Source: Planctomycetia bacterium (GTDB taxonomy: Bacteria > Planctomycetota > Planctomycetia > Pirellulales > UBA1268). From it: a DNA stretch of 64,000 nucleotides. Both the position numbers and the translations under genes were made by a program. Below the pieces are notes generated by a model. The model worked only from the letters and a program-made list of their open reading frames with translations, made no database searches and was not told the DNA's origin. This document shows, piece by piece, positions 36,845-45,351 of the stretch. Location of the stretch: the NCBI GenBank assembly GCA_014192425.1, contig BJHK01000015.1, positions 32,244-96,243 of the forward strand, written 5' to 3'. Position 1 is the stretch's first letter; every line of letters starts with the position of its first letter.

Positions 36845-37271
36845 GCGATCGTCCTTTTCGCCGGGGTTCCGTGCGGACCGCGGTCCATCCACTGCCGCCA
36901 CGTGGTCAGCGGCGCCGCTCCCCCGACGGGGCAGCCGAAGCGATGAACCGCTTCCCTCTCTCCGCAGACGGTGTGCCAAAGCCATCAAAACTGCAAGAAA
37001 AGGGAAATGTGGCTGCTTGGCGACGGTTTCCCGGGTCGTGCGCTTCCGGACAGTGCGATCGGCGCGCCGCAATTTGCAGCACCTCCTTGCAACGTGCGCC
37101 GCCCCAGGCCGGTCAGGGACGGGGGCCGGGATAAACTGGTTGGTTTGTGCGGTTCGTGACGTTGGGGAAGGTGTTTTTCCCCGGAAAAAACCAGATTTTT
37201 CCTCAACAAACCGCTTGTGGCCTGCGTATCCCTGATTACGCTCGAAGGGTCTTTCTCCAGGAGACCATTCC
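36845..37271. other. Divergent intergenic region between sigma factor and YTV genes
   Basis: These 427 bp are more AT-rich than the surroundings. A possible promoter for the YTV gene is TTGTGG, 16 nt, TACGCT ending near 37241, and AGGAG at 37259-37263 is well placed before ATG 37272. A self-complementary stretch, GGGGAA-loop-TTCCCC followed by GGAAAAAACC, lies near 37164-37192 and may be a regulatory hairpin. No further coding sequence was seen. Confidence 0.4.
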
Positions 37272-38969
37272 ATGGCCCGTTTCGGTGCCCCACGTTCCCG
37301 AGCCGCGTCGCAGCGGCGCCTGACATCGCTTCTCTGTGCCGCGCTCGTGCTCGGCCCGCAGTCGATCGCCCCGCACGTGCCTGCCATCCGCGAAGCGCGG
37401 GGCGAGTGCGGCTGTGCGCCCTCGGCCGCCGTGCCCACGCAGACCTTTCGGCTCGACTACCAGACCGTCTACGACGAGCGGCAGGTCACCGAGCAGCGCG
37501 TCTCCTACGAGACCGTCTACGACACCAAGACCTACGCGGTGCAGAAGCCGGTCTGGGAGACGCAGACCCAGGAACGTCGCTACACGGTGCAGAAGCCGGT
37601 CTGGGAGACGCAGACCCGCGAGGAGCGGTACACCGTCATGAAGCCGGTCTGGGAGACGGTCGTCGAGGATCGCAGCTATGACGTCACCCGCGACGTCGTG
37701 GAGACCTCGACCCGCGAGGAACAGTACACGGTGATGAAGCCGGTCTACGAGACCGTCGTGCAGCAGCAGGTGCAGACGGTCCGCAAGCCGGTCTACGAGA
37801 CGAGCGAGCGCGAGCAGGCGTACACGGTCACCGAACCGGTGACGCAGATGCGGACCGCCTACTCCGTCGGCAGCCAGCCAGTCGACGTCGTCACGCCCGT
37901 CGTGACGCCGGGCTCCACGGCCCTCGGCTACATGCCGGGCGGATGGGTGGCCGATCCCCTCAGCGGCCTGGCCGTCTGGCAGCGCGGTGGCTGGGCGTGG
38001 CAGATGACGCCCGGCGCCGTCGTCAACCAGGTCAACCGTGTCAACCAGCCGACCTACACGCCGGTGCAGGTGCCGGAGACGACGTACGTCAACCGCGTGG
38101 TGACGCAGAAGGTGCCGGTGCAGACCGTCCGCTACGTCGACGAGCAGGTCGTCCAGCAGGTGCCGGTGCAGACCATGAAGATGGTCGCCGAGACCGCGGT
38201 CCGGCAGGTGCCCGTGCAGACCGTTCGCAAGGTCGTGGAGCGGGTCGAGAACAAGGTGCCGGTGAGCGTCTGCAGGATGGTGCCCGAGGAGCAGGTCCGC
38301 CAGGTGCAGACGCAGGTGATGAAGTACGTCACCGAGGAGAAGGTCGAACCGGTGCAGGTGCAGGTGATGAAGTACGTCACCGAGGAGCGGACGATGCAGG
38401 TGCCGCGGACCGTCGAGAAGCGGACGCCGCACACGTACACCGTCCGCATGCCGCGGACGGTTGTCACCCGGGTGCCGCTCGACACCTGCGGCAACCCGCT
38501 GCCGGCCGCCGCTGCCCGGCCGACGACCGGGGCCAGCGCTCCGGCCGCCGGTGCCGCCGCCGCCCCCTCCCTGTCTCCCGCCGAGGCCGCCACGCTCCGC
38601 AAGCCCTACACTGCGGAGAAGCCGATCACGGGTCAGGGTGATTCGGGCTGGAGCAAGGCCCAGGGCCTGCAGCACGTCGATCCGCGGCAGGGCAGCGACG
38701 CGAGCCGGGCCGGTTCCGGGGCCGCTGCGGATGCCACACCCGGGCCGGCAGCGGCGGCGAACGTCGTCGAGCCGATCCCGGCGCCCGCTTCGAAGAAGGA
38801 TGCCCCCGCGGCATCGAGGCCCGCCGAGAAGGAGCCGACGATCGCGCCGCCGGGCGTCGAGGTCTTTCCTCCCGCGCCCGCCAGCGACACCCGCGACCTG
38901 CCCGCGGCGAAGACCTCGGGCCGCCCCTGGCTGCCCCCGACCGCACCGGACCGGGGCCACACGACCTGA
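37272..38969 (+). CDS. YTV-repeat cell-wall protein
   Basis: A 565-residue secreted protein. After a signal peptide, residues about 60-195 hold repeated units of the form ERRYTVQKPVWETQT, the YTV repeat that is restricted to planctomycetes and reported from their wall proteomes. A central segment, LGYMPGGWVADPLSGLAVWQ, separates it from a second repeat block (about 270-410) with VPVQTVR and YVTEE units. The last 140 residues are rich in Ala, Pro and Lys. Cysteines are few, so the repeats are probably beta-rich rather than disulfide-linked. AGGAG precedes the start by 8 nt. The divergent ECF sigma gene may control it. Confidence 0.88.
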   Translation: MARFGAPRSRAASQRRLTSLLCAALVLGPQSIAPHVPAIREARGECGCAPSAAVPTQTFRLDYQTVYDERQVTEQRVSYETVYDTKTYAVQKPVWETQTQERRYTVQKPVWETQTREERYTVMKPVWETVVEDRSYDVTRDVVETSTREEQYTVMKPVYETVVQQQVQTVRKPVYETSEREQAYTVTEPVTQMRTAYSVGSQPVDVVTPVVTPGSTALGYMPGGWVADPLSGLAVWQRGGWAWQMTPGAVVNQVNRVNQPTYTPVQVPETTYVNRVVTQKVPVQTVRYVDEQVVQQVPVQTMKMVAETAVRQVPVQTVRKVVERVENKVPVSVCRMVPEEQVRQVQTQVMKYVTEEKVEPVQVQVMKYVTEERTMQVPRTVEKRTPHTYTVRMPRTVVTRVPLDTCGNPLPAAAARPTTGASAPAAGAAAAPSLSPAEAATLRKPYTAEKPITGQGDSGWSKAQGLQHVDPRQGSDASRAGSGAAADATPGPAAAANVVEPIPAPASKKDAPAASRPAEKEPTIAPPGVEVFPPAPASDTRDLPAAKTSGRPWLPPTAPDRGHTT

Positions 38970-39080
38970 CGGCAGTGACAGAGACGCCGCGTCTGCTCAC
39001 CGCGGCATCCGGCTCGATTGGCAACGCGATCGACGCGGGGTACATTCCCGCGATCGTCGTCGCCACACGGATGCCATCCC

Positions 39081-40136
39081 ATGCCAGGCAAGGTCACGGA
39101 AGACCGCTCCACCGCAGCAGACGCGTGTGACGTGAGTCCGCCCGCCGCCCGCCGTCGGCGGCCGCAGCGGCTGTTTTCCGCACCCGAATCGCCTGACGAC
39201 CCGGACGTCCGCCGCCTGCACACGACGGCGATGCTGGCCGACCTGCTCGGCGTTCCCCCGGTCGCGGTGCGGCACTGGATCCGCGCCGGGCTGCTCGTGC
39301 CGACGCGGCGTTCGGGAACGCTCGACTGGTTCGACTTCGGCCAGTTGGTGGCCGGCCGCAGCCTGGCGCGGCTGCTTGCAGGCGGCCTGTCGCTGCGGGA
39401 GATCGACGCCAAGCTCGCCGCGCTGGCTCCCGGTGGAGCGGCCGAGGTGGCCCGCGCCGGTGCCGTCGTGGCGGATGGCCGGCGGCTGAGCGTGCGACGC
39501 GGCGACCGGCTGTTCGGTGCCGGCGGGCAGATGCAGATGGCGTTCTACGCCGAGGGGCTGGCCGACGTCGCCGGCAGCATCGCGCCCGAGCCGGTCGTCG
39601 ACATGGCGGCGCACCGCTGGGTCGAGATCGAGGTCGAGGCGGCCGTGCCGCCGGGGCGGCCCGCCGCGGCGGACATCGACGAGATCCTCGATCTGGCCGA
39701 CGACCTCGAGGCGGCCGGCGAGTTCGTCGAGGCGGCGGAGGCGGTCCGTGCGGTGCTCCAGGCGCAGGGTCCGACGGCGCCGGTGACGTTCATGCTCGCG
39801 GAGCTGCTCTATCGGGCCGGCGACCTGACCGCGGCCCGAGAGCGGTACTACGCCACGATCGAGCTCGACCCCGATCACCTCCAGGCGCGGACCAACCTGG
39901 CCTGCGTGCTCGCCGAATTGGGCGAACACGACCTGGCGCTGGCGGCGCTGGAGGGGGTACTGCGGCAGGAGCCGGCGTATGCCGACGCCCACTGGCACGT
40001 GGCCGGGGTCCTCGCCGATCTTGGCCGCGACCGGGAATCGCGGCATCACCTGGAGACGTTTCTCGAACTGGCGCCGGACAGCCCGTGGGCCGACGTGGCC
40101 CGCGCGCGGCTGGCGGCGGGCCCGGCCGTGCCCTGA
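39081..40136 (+). CDS. MerR-type helix-turn-helix protein with TPR repeats
   Basis: A 351-residue protein without signal peptide. Residues about 45-110 form a MerR-like winged helix (TTAMLADLLGVPPVAVRHWI, then LSLREIDAKLAAL). The C-terminal half (about 205-345) has TPR-type helical repeats such as LAELLYRAGDLTAARERYYA and ALAALEGVLRQEPAYADAHW. The combination suggests a DNA-binding protein that responds to protein partners rather than a metal sensor, as MerR sensor cysteines are absent. The target is unknown. It is convergent with the next gene across the 97-bp repeat array. Confidence 0.8.
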   Translation: MPGKVTEDRSTAADACDVSPPAARRRRPQRLFSAPESPDDPDVRRLHTTAMLADLLGVPPVAVRHWIRAGLLVPTRRSGTLDWFDFGQLVAGRSLARLLAGGLSLREIDAKLAALAPGGAAEVARAGAVVADGRRLSVRRGDRLFGAGGQMQMAFYAEGLADVAGSIAPEPVVDMAAHRWVEIEVEAAVPPGRPAAADIDEILDLADDLEAAGEFVEAAEAVRAVLQAQGPTAPVTFMLAELLYRAGDLTAARERYYATIELDPDHLQARTNLACVLAELGEHDLALAALEGVLRQEPAYADAHWHVAGVLADLGRDRESRHHLETFLELAPDSPWADVARARLAAGPAVP

Positions 40137-40317
40137 TTCTCACGCGTTCGTTCGAGATGGATGGCGGGCGTGTGCAGCACGGCGCTCATCGTGAAACCTG
40201 CACGGCTGACGGCAGGCGGGCCGCCGGTCGGAGGCATGCTCGTCGCCGGGGGACTTTGCCGGCATGGTTCGTCTTCCGGTGCAGGCAAAGCACCCCGACT
40301 CCTGAGCGTGCCTCCGA

Positions 40318-40672
40318 CCGGCTCCTCGAAGCGGTCGACCCGAGTGGAACAAGACCATGGATGGCTTGTTCCACGTTCAGGCCGCAGGAAGCGGCTTCTG
40401 TCGACCGAGGAGACCCTTGGCGTTTCCTCGGTCGACCCGAGTGGAACAAGACCATGGATGGCTTGTTCCACGTTCAGGCCGCAGGAAGCGGCTTCTGTCG
40501 ACCGAGGAGACCCTTGGCGTTTCCTCGGTCGACCCGAGTGGAACAAGGCCATGGATGGCTTGTTCCACGTTCAGGCCGCAGGAAGCGGCTTCTGTCGACC
40601 GAGGAGACCCTTGGCGTTTCCTCGGTCGACCCGAGTGGAACAAGGCCATGGATGGCTTGTTCCACGTTCAGG
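40318..40672. repeat. 97-bp tandem repeat array of three hairpins per unit
   Basis: Units start at 40344, 40441 and 40538, and a partial fourth starts at 40635 and ends at 40672; a degenerate half-unit precedes 40344. Each unit has three hairpins. H1 is GTGGAACAAG-R-CC-ATGGAT-GG-CTTGTTCCAC (31 nt). H2 is GCCGC-AGGAA-GCGGC. H3 is GTCGACCGAGGA with its complement, 12 bp and perfect, around a 13-nt loop. Units 1 and 2 have A, units 3 and 4 have G, at the bulged position R. A period of 97 shifts the reading frame each unit, so it is not coding. The array fills the convergent gap (40137-40672) between the MerR-TPR gene and the next secreted protein gene and touches the latter's stop codon. The remaining 40137-40317 shows nothing. 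Confidence 0.9.
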
Positions 40673-41317
40673 TTAGAACGCGCCCCACGGCCCACGCACG
40701 GCATGCACGCCGAACTGCACCGTGTCGCTCGGCTGGTTGGGCGTCGGCATGAAGCCGCCGCCGGCGCCGCCGACAGCGCCCGGACCCGGATAGGGACGGC
40801 GGAACTGGTGGTAGATCGGCGCCACGCGAGAACTCGGCACGCCCCAGCCGTACTGCGTCTGGAACTCGGCCGTCGGCGGCACGACGAGCGCGATCGGCCG
40901 CCCCTCCCACGGGTCGTACCAGCCGCTGTGCCAGCTCTTGCCCTGGCTGCGCAGGAAGTAGCGATGGGCGTAGACGCCATGCTTGTCGCCGCACAGGCCC
41001 CCTTCGTAGCCGTAGCTGCACGGTCCGCCGACCGGATGTCCGCAGCCGCAGTGGTGGCAGCCATGGCCGTGGCGGCAGCACAGGCCCTTGTGGCCGCAGT
41101 GACCGTGGTGGCCGTGACGACAGGCGCCGCTGTGGCAGCCGGCGCCATGGCGGCAGCCGCCCGGGCCGCCGGCAGCGGACCCGCCGCCGGCCTGCGTGCA
41201 GCCCTGTCCCGGCGCGTCGCCGGCGTGGGCCGGGCCGATCGCGAGCAGGCCGCCGAGGATGGCTGCCGGAAAGAGCCCGCCCAGAAGATGCCGGAGTATC
41301 GTGTGTCGTTGCAGCAT
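40673..41317 (-). CDS. Secreted Cys/His/Gly-rich protein of unknown function
   Basis: A 214-residue protein with a signal peptide ending near AIGPAHAG. Residues about 35-105 are extremely rich in Cys, His and Gly (for example CRHGHHGHCGHKGLCCRHGH), suggesting metal binding or disulfide cross-linking. The C-terminal half is Tyr-, Pro- and Gly-rich and includes YAHRYFLRSQGKSWHSGWYD. I do not recognise the family. It is followed at its stop by the 97-bp hairpin array and preceded by another small secreted protein gene 11 bp upstream, so the two form an operon. Confidence 0.75.
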   Translation of the reverse strand: MLQRHTILRHLLGGLFPAAILGGLLAIGPAHAGDAPGQGCTQAGGGSAAGGPGGCRHGAGCHSGACRHGHHGHCGHKGLCCRHGHGCHHCGCGHPVGGPCSYGYEGGLCGDKHGVYAHRYFLRSQGKSWHSGWYDPWEGRPIALVVPPTAEFQTQYGWGVPSSRVAPIYHQFRRPYPGPGAVGGAGGGFMPTPNQPSDTVQFGVHAVRGPWGAF

Positions 41318-41328
41318 GCTCTCGTTCC

Positions 41329-41679
41329 TCACCACCAGTAGGCGTGCACGTCGGTCCGCAGCCCCATCGCGCCCGCCTGGCGGATGTACCGCCGCCGGTG
41401 CCGGTAGAGAAATTCGTGGGGCATGAACGGCGGATAGGTGTGCCAGGTGTGTCCCACCCGCGGCGGCACGGGCCGCGGGGATACGTAGAGTTGGGCGCCG
41501 ACGCCCGGAGCGGCGCCGGCCGGGACCGGCGGCACGTAGAAGTTGGAGAAGACGTCGGGCGTCGGAGCCTCGACGCCACCGTCGATCGGCAGCGCCTGGG
41601 CCGACACCGCGCCGAAGAGTTCGAGCGCCACGAGCAGGCAGACAGCCCGGCGGCGATTCGCGGTGAGACGGTTCGTCAT
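41329..41679 (-). CDS. Small secreted protein of unknown function
   Basis: A 116-residue protein with an N-terminal signal peptide (residues 1-29, ending SAQA). The mature part is rich in Pro, Tyr, His and Arg (TWHTYPPFMPHEFLYRHRRR). It has no cysteines or recognisable domain. It lies 11 bp upstream of the Cys/His/Gly-rich protein gene, so both are probably exported envelope components. It is divergent from the topoisomerase VI gene across a 247-bp region with no obvious promoter. Confidence 0.7.
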   Translation of the reverse strand: MTNRLTANRRRAVCLLVALELFGAVSAQALPIDGGVEAPTPDVFSNFYVPPVPAGAAPGVGAQLYVSPRPVPPRVGHTWHTYPPFMPHEFLYRHRRRYIRQAGAMGLRTDVHAYWW

Positions 41680-41926
41680 CGCACTCTCCCTTCCGTGAGC
41701 GTCGCGGTGGCTCCGCCAACCGCATGCCTGTCTGGTTTCGGACGATCACTCCCCGCCGCGTGATCGCGCCGTCCGGCGTCCGCCCCCCCTGCGCCACGCG
41801 CACACTTTCCGGGCCGGGCGGACACGCCCAATAACCCGGACCCGTGCCCGCAAAGTTCGCCCCTCTTGCCAAGCCTCGCGCGGCTGATCACAGTCTGGGG
41901 GTCTCCGAGCACCGTCGTGAGCCGTC

Positions 41927-44227
41927 ATGGCCAGCGTCAAATCACCAGCGAAAACGGCAGCGAAACCGCCCCGTAAGGCTCCGGAAAAAGCCCCGCGCGG
42001 CCGGCAAAATGGGGCGGAAGCGGTCGCGGAGGCGGAGCCGGCCGTCGAGCCCGCGGCCGGCAGGCCCGCTGCCACCACCCGCCGCCGGGCGACGGCCCAG
42101 GCGCTCGCCGCCGGGCAGCGCGACATCTCGGTGAGCGAGTTCTTCGCCAAGAATCGGCACCTGCTCGGCTTCGATTCGCCGCGCAAGGCGCTGCTCACGA
42201 GCGTCAAGGAGGCGGTGGACAACTCGCTCGACGCCTGCGAGGAGGCGGGCATCCTCCCCGAGATCTGGGTCCACATCGAGCAGGTGGGGGAGAGCGGCAC
42301 GCGCTACCGCATGGGCGTGCAGGACAATGGCCCGGGCATCGTCAGCAAGCAGATCCCGCTGATCTTCGGCAAGCTCCTCTACGGCTCGAAGTTTCATCGG
42401 CTGCGGATGAGCCGCGGCCAGCAGGGGATCGGCATCTCGGCCGCCGGCATGTACGGCGTGCTCACGACGGGCAAGCCGGTGAAGATCATCTCCAAGACCG
42501 GCCCCAGGGATCACGCCCACTACTACGAGCTGCGGATCGACACCAAGACCAACCAGCCCGAGATCCTCAACGGCCGGGGGGAGGGGGTCGAGATCACGGC
42601 CGGCAAGGTCGGGGCCGAGCTGATGAAGAAGCACTCGATCGAGTGGGTCGCCGCCAACGACCAGGGCCAGGCGATCGACCACGGCACCCGCGTGACGATC
42701 GAGATGGAGGCGAAGTTCCAGCGCGGCCGCGGGAGCGTCGAGGAGTACCTGGAGCAGACGGCGATCGCCAACCCGCATGCCCGGATCCATTTCCAGGGCC
42801 CCGACGGGCCGGAGCGGATCCTGGAGCGGTCGAGCGACGAGCTGCCCCCCGAACCCAAGGAGATCAAGCCGCATCCCTACGGCGTCGAGCTCGGCCGGCT
42901 GGTGACCATGCTCCAGGAGCAGCCCAAGCTGACCCTCGCGCAGTTCCTCACGCAGTCGTTCTCGCGGGTGTCGCACGGCACGGCGAAGAGGATCTGCGAC
43001 GGCGCGAAGCTTTCGCCGCGGACGACGACCGGCCGGCTCGGCCGCGGTGAGGCCGACGCCCTCTACAAGTCGATCCAGGAGACGAAGATCCCGCCGCCGG
43101 CGACCGACTGCATCGTGCCGATCGGCGAGCAGCGGCTGCTGGCCGGCCTGCGGCAGGTGGTGCCGGGTGAGTTCTTCACCGCGGCGACGCGGCCGCCGGC
43201 GGTGTATCGCGGCAATCCGTTCGTGATCGAGGCGGCGCTGGCCTACGGCGGCGGCGTGGCCGCCCAGAAGGTGACTCGCGAGGCGCTCGGCGAACTCGCC
43301 GGCGAGAGCGACGCCCGCAGCCTGCGGCAGTTCCTCACGACCACGTTCTCGGGCCTCGGCTCCGAGGCGGCCGACAAGATCCTCGCCGAGGCCCAGCTCG
43401 CCCCGCGGCAGAGCCCGGCCCGGCTCAAGAAGCAGCAGCTCGACGCGCTCCACGGGTCGATGCAGAACGTGAGCGTCGACGAGGGGCAGAGCATGAACGT
43501 GCTCCGGTATGCCAACCGGGTGCCGCTGCAGTTCCAGCCCTCCGCCTGTGCGGTGACGCAGACGATCACCTCGACCAGCTGGCGGGCCTACGGCCTGTCG
43601 CAGTCGCGCGGCGGTTTGCCCAGTGGCCCGGTCACGGCGATGGTCCACGTGGCGAGCGTCTGGGTGCCGTTCACGAGCGAGTCGAAGGAGGCGATCGCCT
43701 CCTATCCGGAGATCCAGAAGGAGATCCGGCTGGCGCTCCAGGCCGTGGGTCGGAAGCTGGGCATGTATCTGCGGCGCCGGCTGCGGGTCGCCCAGGAGGG
43801 GCAGCGGCGCACCATCTTCCTCCGCTATCTCGGTGAGGTGGCGACGGCGGTCGCGCAGATCAACGGCGTCGATCGGGCGAAGCTCTACGAGCAGCTGCTG
43901 GTCGTGGCCAGGAAGAAGACGGCCGAGGCCGACGTCCGCCTCGACGACCGCGGCAAGCCGATCGAGGACGAGGAGGATCTGGAGCTCGGCGACAACTGCA
44001 TCATCGTGCCGCCGAAGATCCTGGGTGGCGGAGACGACGCGGCGGCCTCGGCGGCGGCCGAACAGGGGCCGGCGTCGGGCCGGAAGCGGGGGAAGGGCAA
44101 GGCGATTGCGGTCGTGGAGGACGACGGGCCGGAGACGACGGGCCCGAAGGCCGGCGCGACGCGGGGGAAAGGGCGGCCCGGCGCCCGCACGAAGGCGGGT
44201 GGAAAGTCCGCCGGCCGGCGGCGGTAG
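41927..44227 (+). CDS. top6B: DNA topoisomerase VI subunit B, with duplicated H2TH-like domain
   Basis: A 766-residue ATPase subunit of type IIB topoisomerase. The GHKL (Bergerat) motifs are intact: VKEAVDNSLDACEEAG near residue 94, VQDNGPGI near residue 131 and SRGQQGIGIS near residue 162. The transducer domain (TRPPAVYRGNPFVIEAALAYGG near 425; LRYANRVPLQFQPSACAVTQ near 527) is also intact. Between GHKL and transducer lies an H2TH-like stretch starting TLAQFLTQSFSRVSHGTAKR near residue 336. A second similar stretch, SLRQFLTTTFSGLGSEAADK near residue 465, is inserted inside the transducer domain. The N-terminal 60 and C-terminal 60 residues are basic tails. The A subunit (Spo11-like) gene is not adjacent and not in the window. 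Confidence 0.93.
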   Translation: MASVKSPAKTAAKPPRKAPEKAPRGRQNGAEAVAEAEPAVEPAAGRPAATTRRRATAQALAAGQRDISVSEFFAKNRHLLGFDSPRKALLTSVKEAVDNSLDACEEAGILPEIWVHIEQVGESGTRYRMGVQDNGPGIVSKQIPLIFGKLLYGSKFHRLRMSRGQQGIGISAAGMYGVLTTGKPVKIISKTGPRDHAHYYELRIDTKTNQPEILNGRGEGVEITAGKVGAELMKKHSIEWVAANDQGQAIDHGTRVTIEMEAKFQRGRGSVEEYLEQTAIANPHARIHFQGPDGPERILERSSDELPPEPKEIKPHPYGVELGRLVTMLQEQPKLTLAQFLTQSFSRVSHGTAKRICDGAKLSPRTTTGRLGRGEADALYKSIQETKIPPPATDCIVPIGEQRLLAGLRQVVPGEFFTAATRPPAVYRGNPFVIEAALAYGGGVAAQKVTREALGELAGESDARSLRQFLTTTFSGLGSEAADKILAEAQLAPRQSPARLKKQQLDALHGSMQNVSVDEGQSMNVLRYANRVPLQFQPSACAVTQTITSTSWRAYGLSQSRGGLPSGPVTAMVHVASVWVPFTSESKEAIASYPEIQKEIRLALQAVGRKLGMYLRRRLRVAQEGQRRTIFLRYLGEVATAVAQINGVDRAKLYEQLLVVARKKTAEADVRLDDRGKPIEDEEDLELGDNCIIVPPKILGGGDDAAASAAAEQGPASGRKRGKGKAIAVVEDDGPETTGPKAGATRGKGRPGARTKAGGKSAGRRR

Positions 44228-44248
44228 CGGACGGCGCCGGAGGTGTGG

Positions 44249-45094
44249 ATGCGCGGCCTGCCGCTGATCGGGGTCGATTTCACGTCGGCGCCGTCGGCCC
44301 GGAAGCCGATCACGGTGGCCGTCGGGACGTTGCGCGGCCGTGGCCGCGAGGCCGTGTACGTGCTCGACGCGGTCGAGTCGATTGGGACGCTCGACGCCTT
44401 CGCGGCGTTCCTGCGGTCGGACCTGCGCTGGATCGGCGGCTTCGACCTCCCCTTCGGTCAGCCGCGGTCACTCATCGAGCACGAGGGCTGGCCGACCGAG
44501 TGGCGCCGGTTCGTCCGCTTCTATTGCGGTCAGCCGCGGGACCGGCTGCGCGGCGTGTTCCGGCGCTGGTGTGCGAGTCGGCCTGTGGGGGACAAGTTCG
44601 CCTGGCGCCGGGCAGACCGGCCGGCGGGTTCGAGTCCGGCGATGCGCTGGGCGAATCCACCGGTCGCCTGGATGATGCATGCCGGCATCGGCCGGATGCT
44701 CGCGGCGGGGCTGTCGTTTCCGGCCCACGATCCGCCGCATCGCGCTCGTGACGGTCAGCGGATCGCGCTGGAGGCCTATCCGGGGTACACGGCGCGGCGA
44801 GTCGTGGCGGGCTCCTACAAGAGCGACGTGCCGGCGAAGCAGACGGCCGACCGTGAGGTGCGGCGTCGGTCGATCGTGCGGGCGCTGGTGGCGGGGCGGG
44901 CGGGGCTCGGGGTGGCGCTCGAGGTGAGCCGCGGGTGGCGGCAGCGGCTGATCGCTGATGGCTCGGGTGATGTGCTCGACGCGGTGATCTGTGGCCTGCA
45001 GGCGGGGCATGCCGCGCTCCGGCCCGGCTACGGCCTGCCGACCGATCTCGATCGGCTCGAGGGCTGGATCGCGAGCGTGCCGGCGCCGCGTTGA
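44249..45094 (+). CDS. DUF429-family protein
   Basis: A 281-residue protein with IGVDFTSAPSARKPITVA at the N-terminus and GDVLDAVICGLQAGHA near residue 235, the acidic blocks typical of DUF429, a predicted RNase H-like fold family. The acidic residues (VDF, GGFDLPFG, DAVI) are placed like a metal-dependent nuclease site, but no activity is established to my knowledge. GGAGG at 44239-44243 supports ATG 44249 over GTG 44243. It follows top6B after 21 bp in the same direction, so it may be co-transcribed with it. Confidence 0.75.
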   Translation: MRGLPLIGVDFTSAPSARKPITVAVGTLRGRGREAVYVLDAVESIGTLDAFAAFLRSDLRWIGGFDLPFGQPRSLIEHEGWPTEWRRFVRFYCGQPRDRLRGVFRRWCASRPVGDKFAWRRADRPAGSSPAMRWANPPVAWMMHAGIGRMLAAGLSFPAHDPPHRARDGQRIALEAYPGYTARRVVAGSYKSDVPAKQTADREVRRRSIVRALVAGRAGLGVALEVSRGWRQRLIADGSGDVLDAVICGLQAGHAALRPGYGLPTDLDRLEGWIASVPAPR

Positions 45095-45157
45095 TACGAG
45101 TCGGGGAAGAAAAAGGTGTCATACGGGTCACACTTGACCCTCGCGCGGTTCGCTGGT

Positions 45158-45291
45158 CGGGGTTACCCATGCCCCATCGCCGGACGTTCGCGGATGCCAT
45201 CGTGGCATCCGCTCACTCAGACCGGCCCGCGCTTCGGCATCCTGCCTGCGCTTGGCCGCTCAAGCCGGCTCCTGGGCCATGGGCAACCCCG
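45158..45291 (+). repeat. Dispersed hairpin element, copy B
   Basis: Terminal arms 45158-45175 and 45274-45291 pair at 16 of 18 positions (CGGGGTTACCCATG type) and differ completely in sequence from those of copies A and C. Inside are the core TCGCCGGACGTTC at 45177-45189, hairpin GGATGCC-ATCGT-GGCATCC at 45192-45210, and hairpin GCGC-TTC-GGC-ATCCT-GCC-T-GCGC at 45229-45251. It begins 63 bp after the DUF429 gene. Confidence 0.85.
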
Positions 45292-45351
45292 CCCGATCCG
45301 ATGGTTCAGCAGGATCGTTTGGGGCGCGAGGATCAAGTGGGCGCCGTATCA

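Noticed and set aside
37164..37192. Intrinsic terminator between the sigma and YTV genes
   Set aside because: The hairpin is in a divergent region where neither gene ends, and the stem and T-run order does not suit either strand.
40357..40752. The 97-bp array as a coding repeat or CRISPR array
   Set aside because: The 97-bp period changes frame each unit, so it cannot encode a protein repeat. Whole units are repeated without unique spacers, so it is not CRISPR.
44620..44650. tRNA-like T-arm string GGTTCGAGTCC
   Set aside because: It lies inside the DUF429 coding sequence, and no acceptor stem or anticodon arm can be drawn around it.
41927..45094. DUF429 gene as a topoisomerase VI A subunit
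   Set aside because: It has no Toprim or Tyr-containing winged-helix motif of Spo11/Top6A. Its N- and C-terminal blocks match DUF429.
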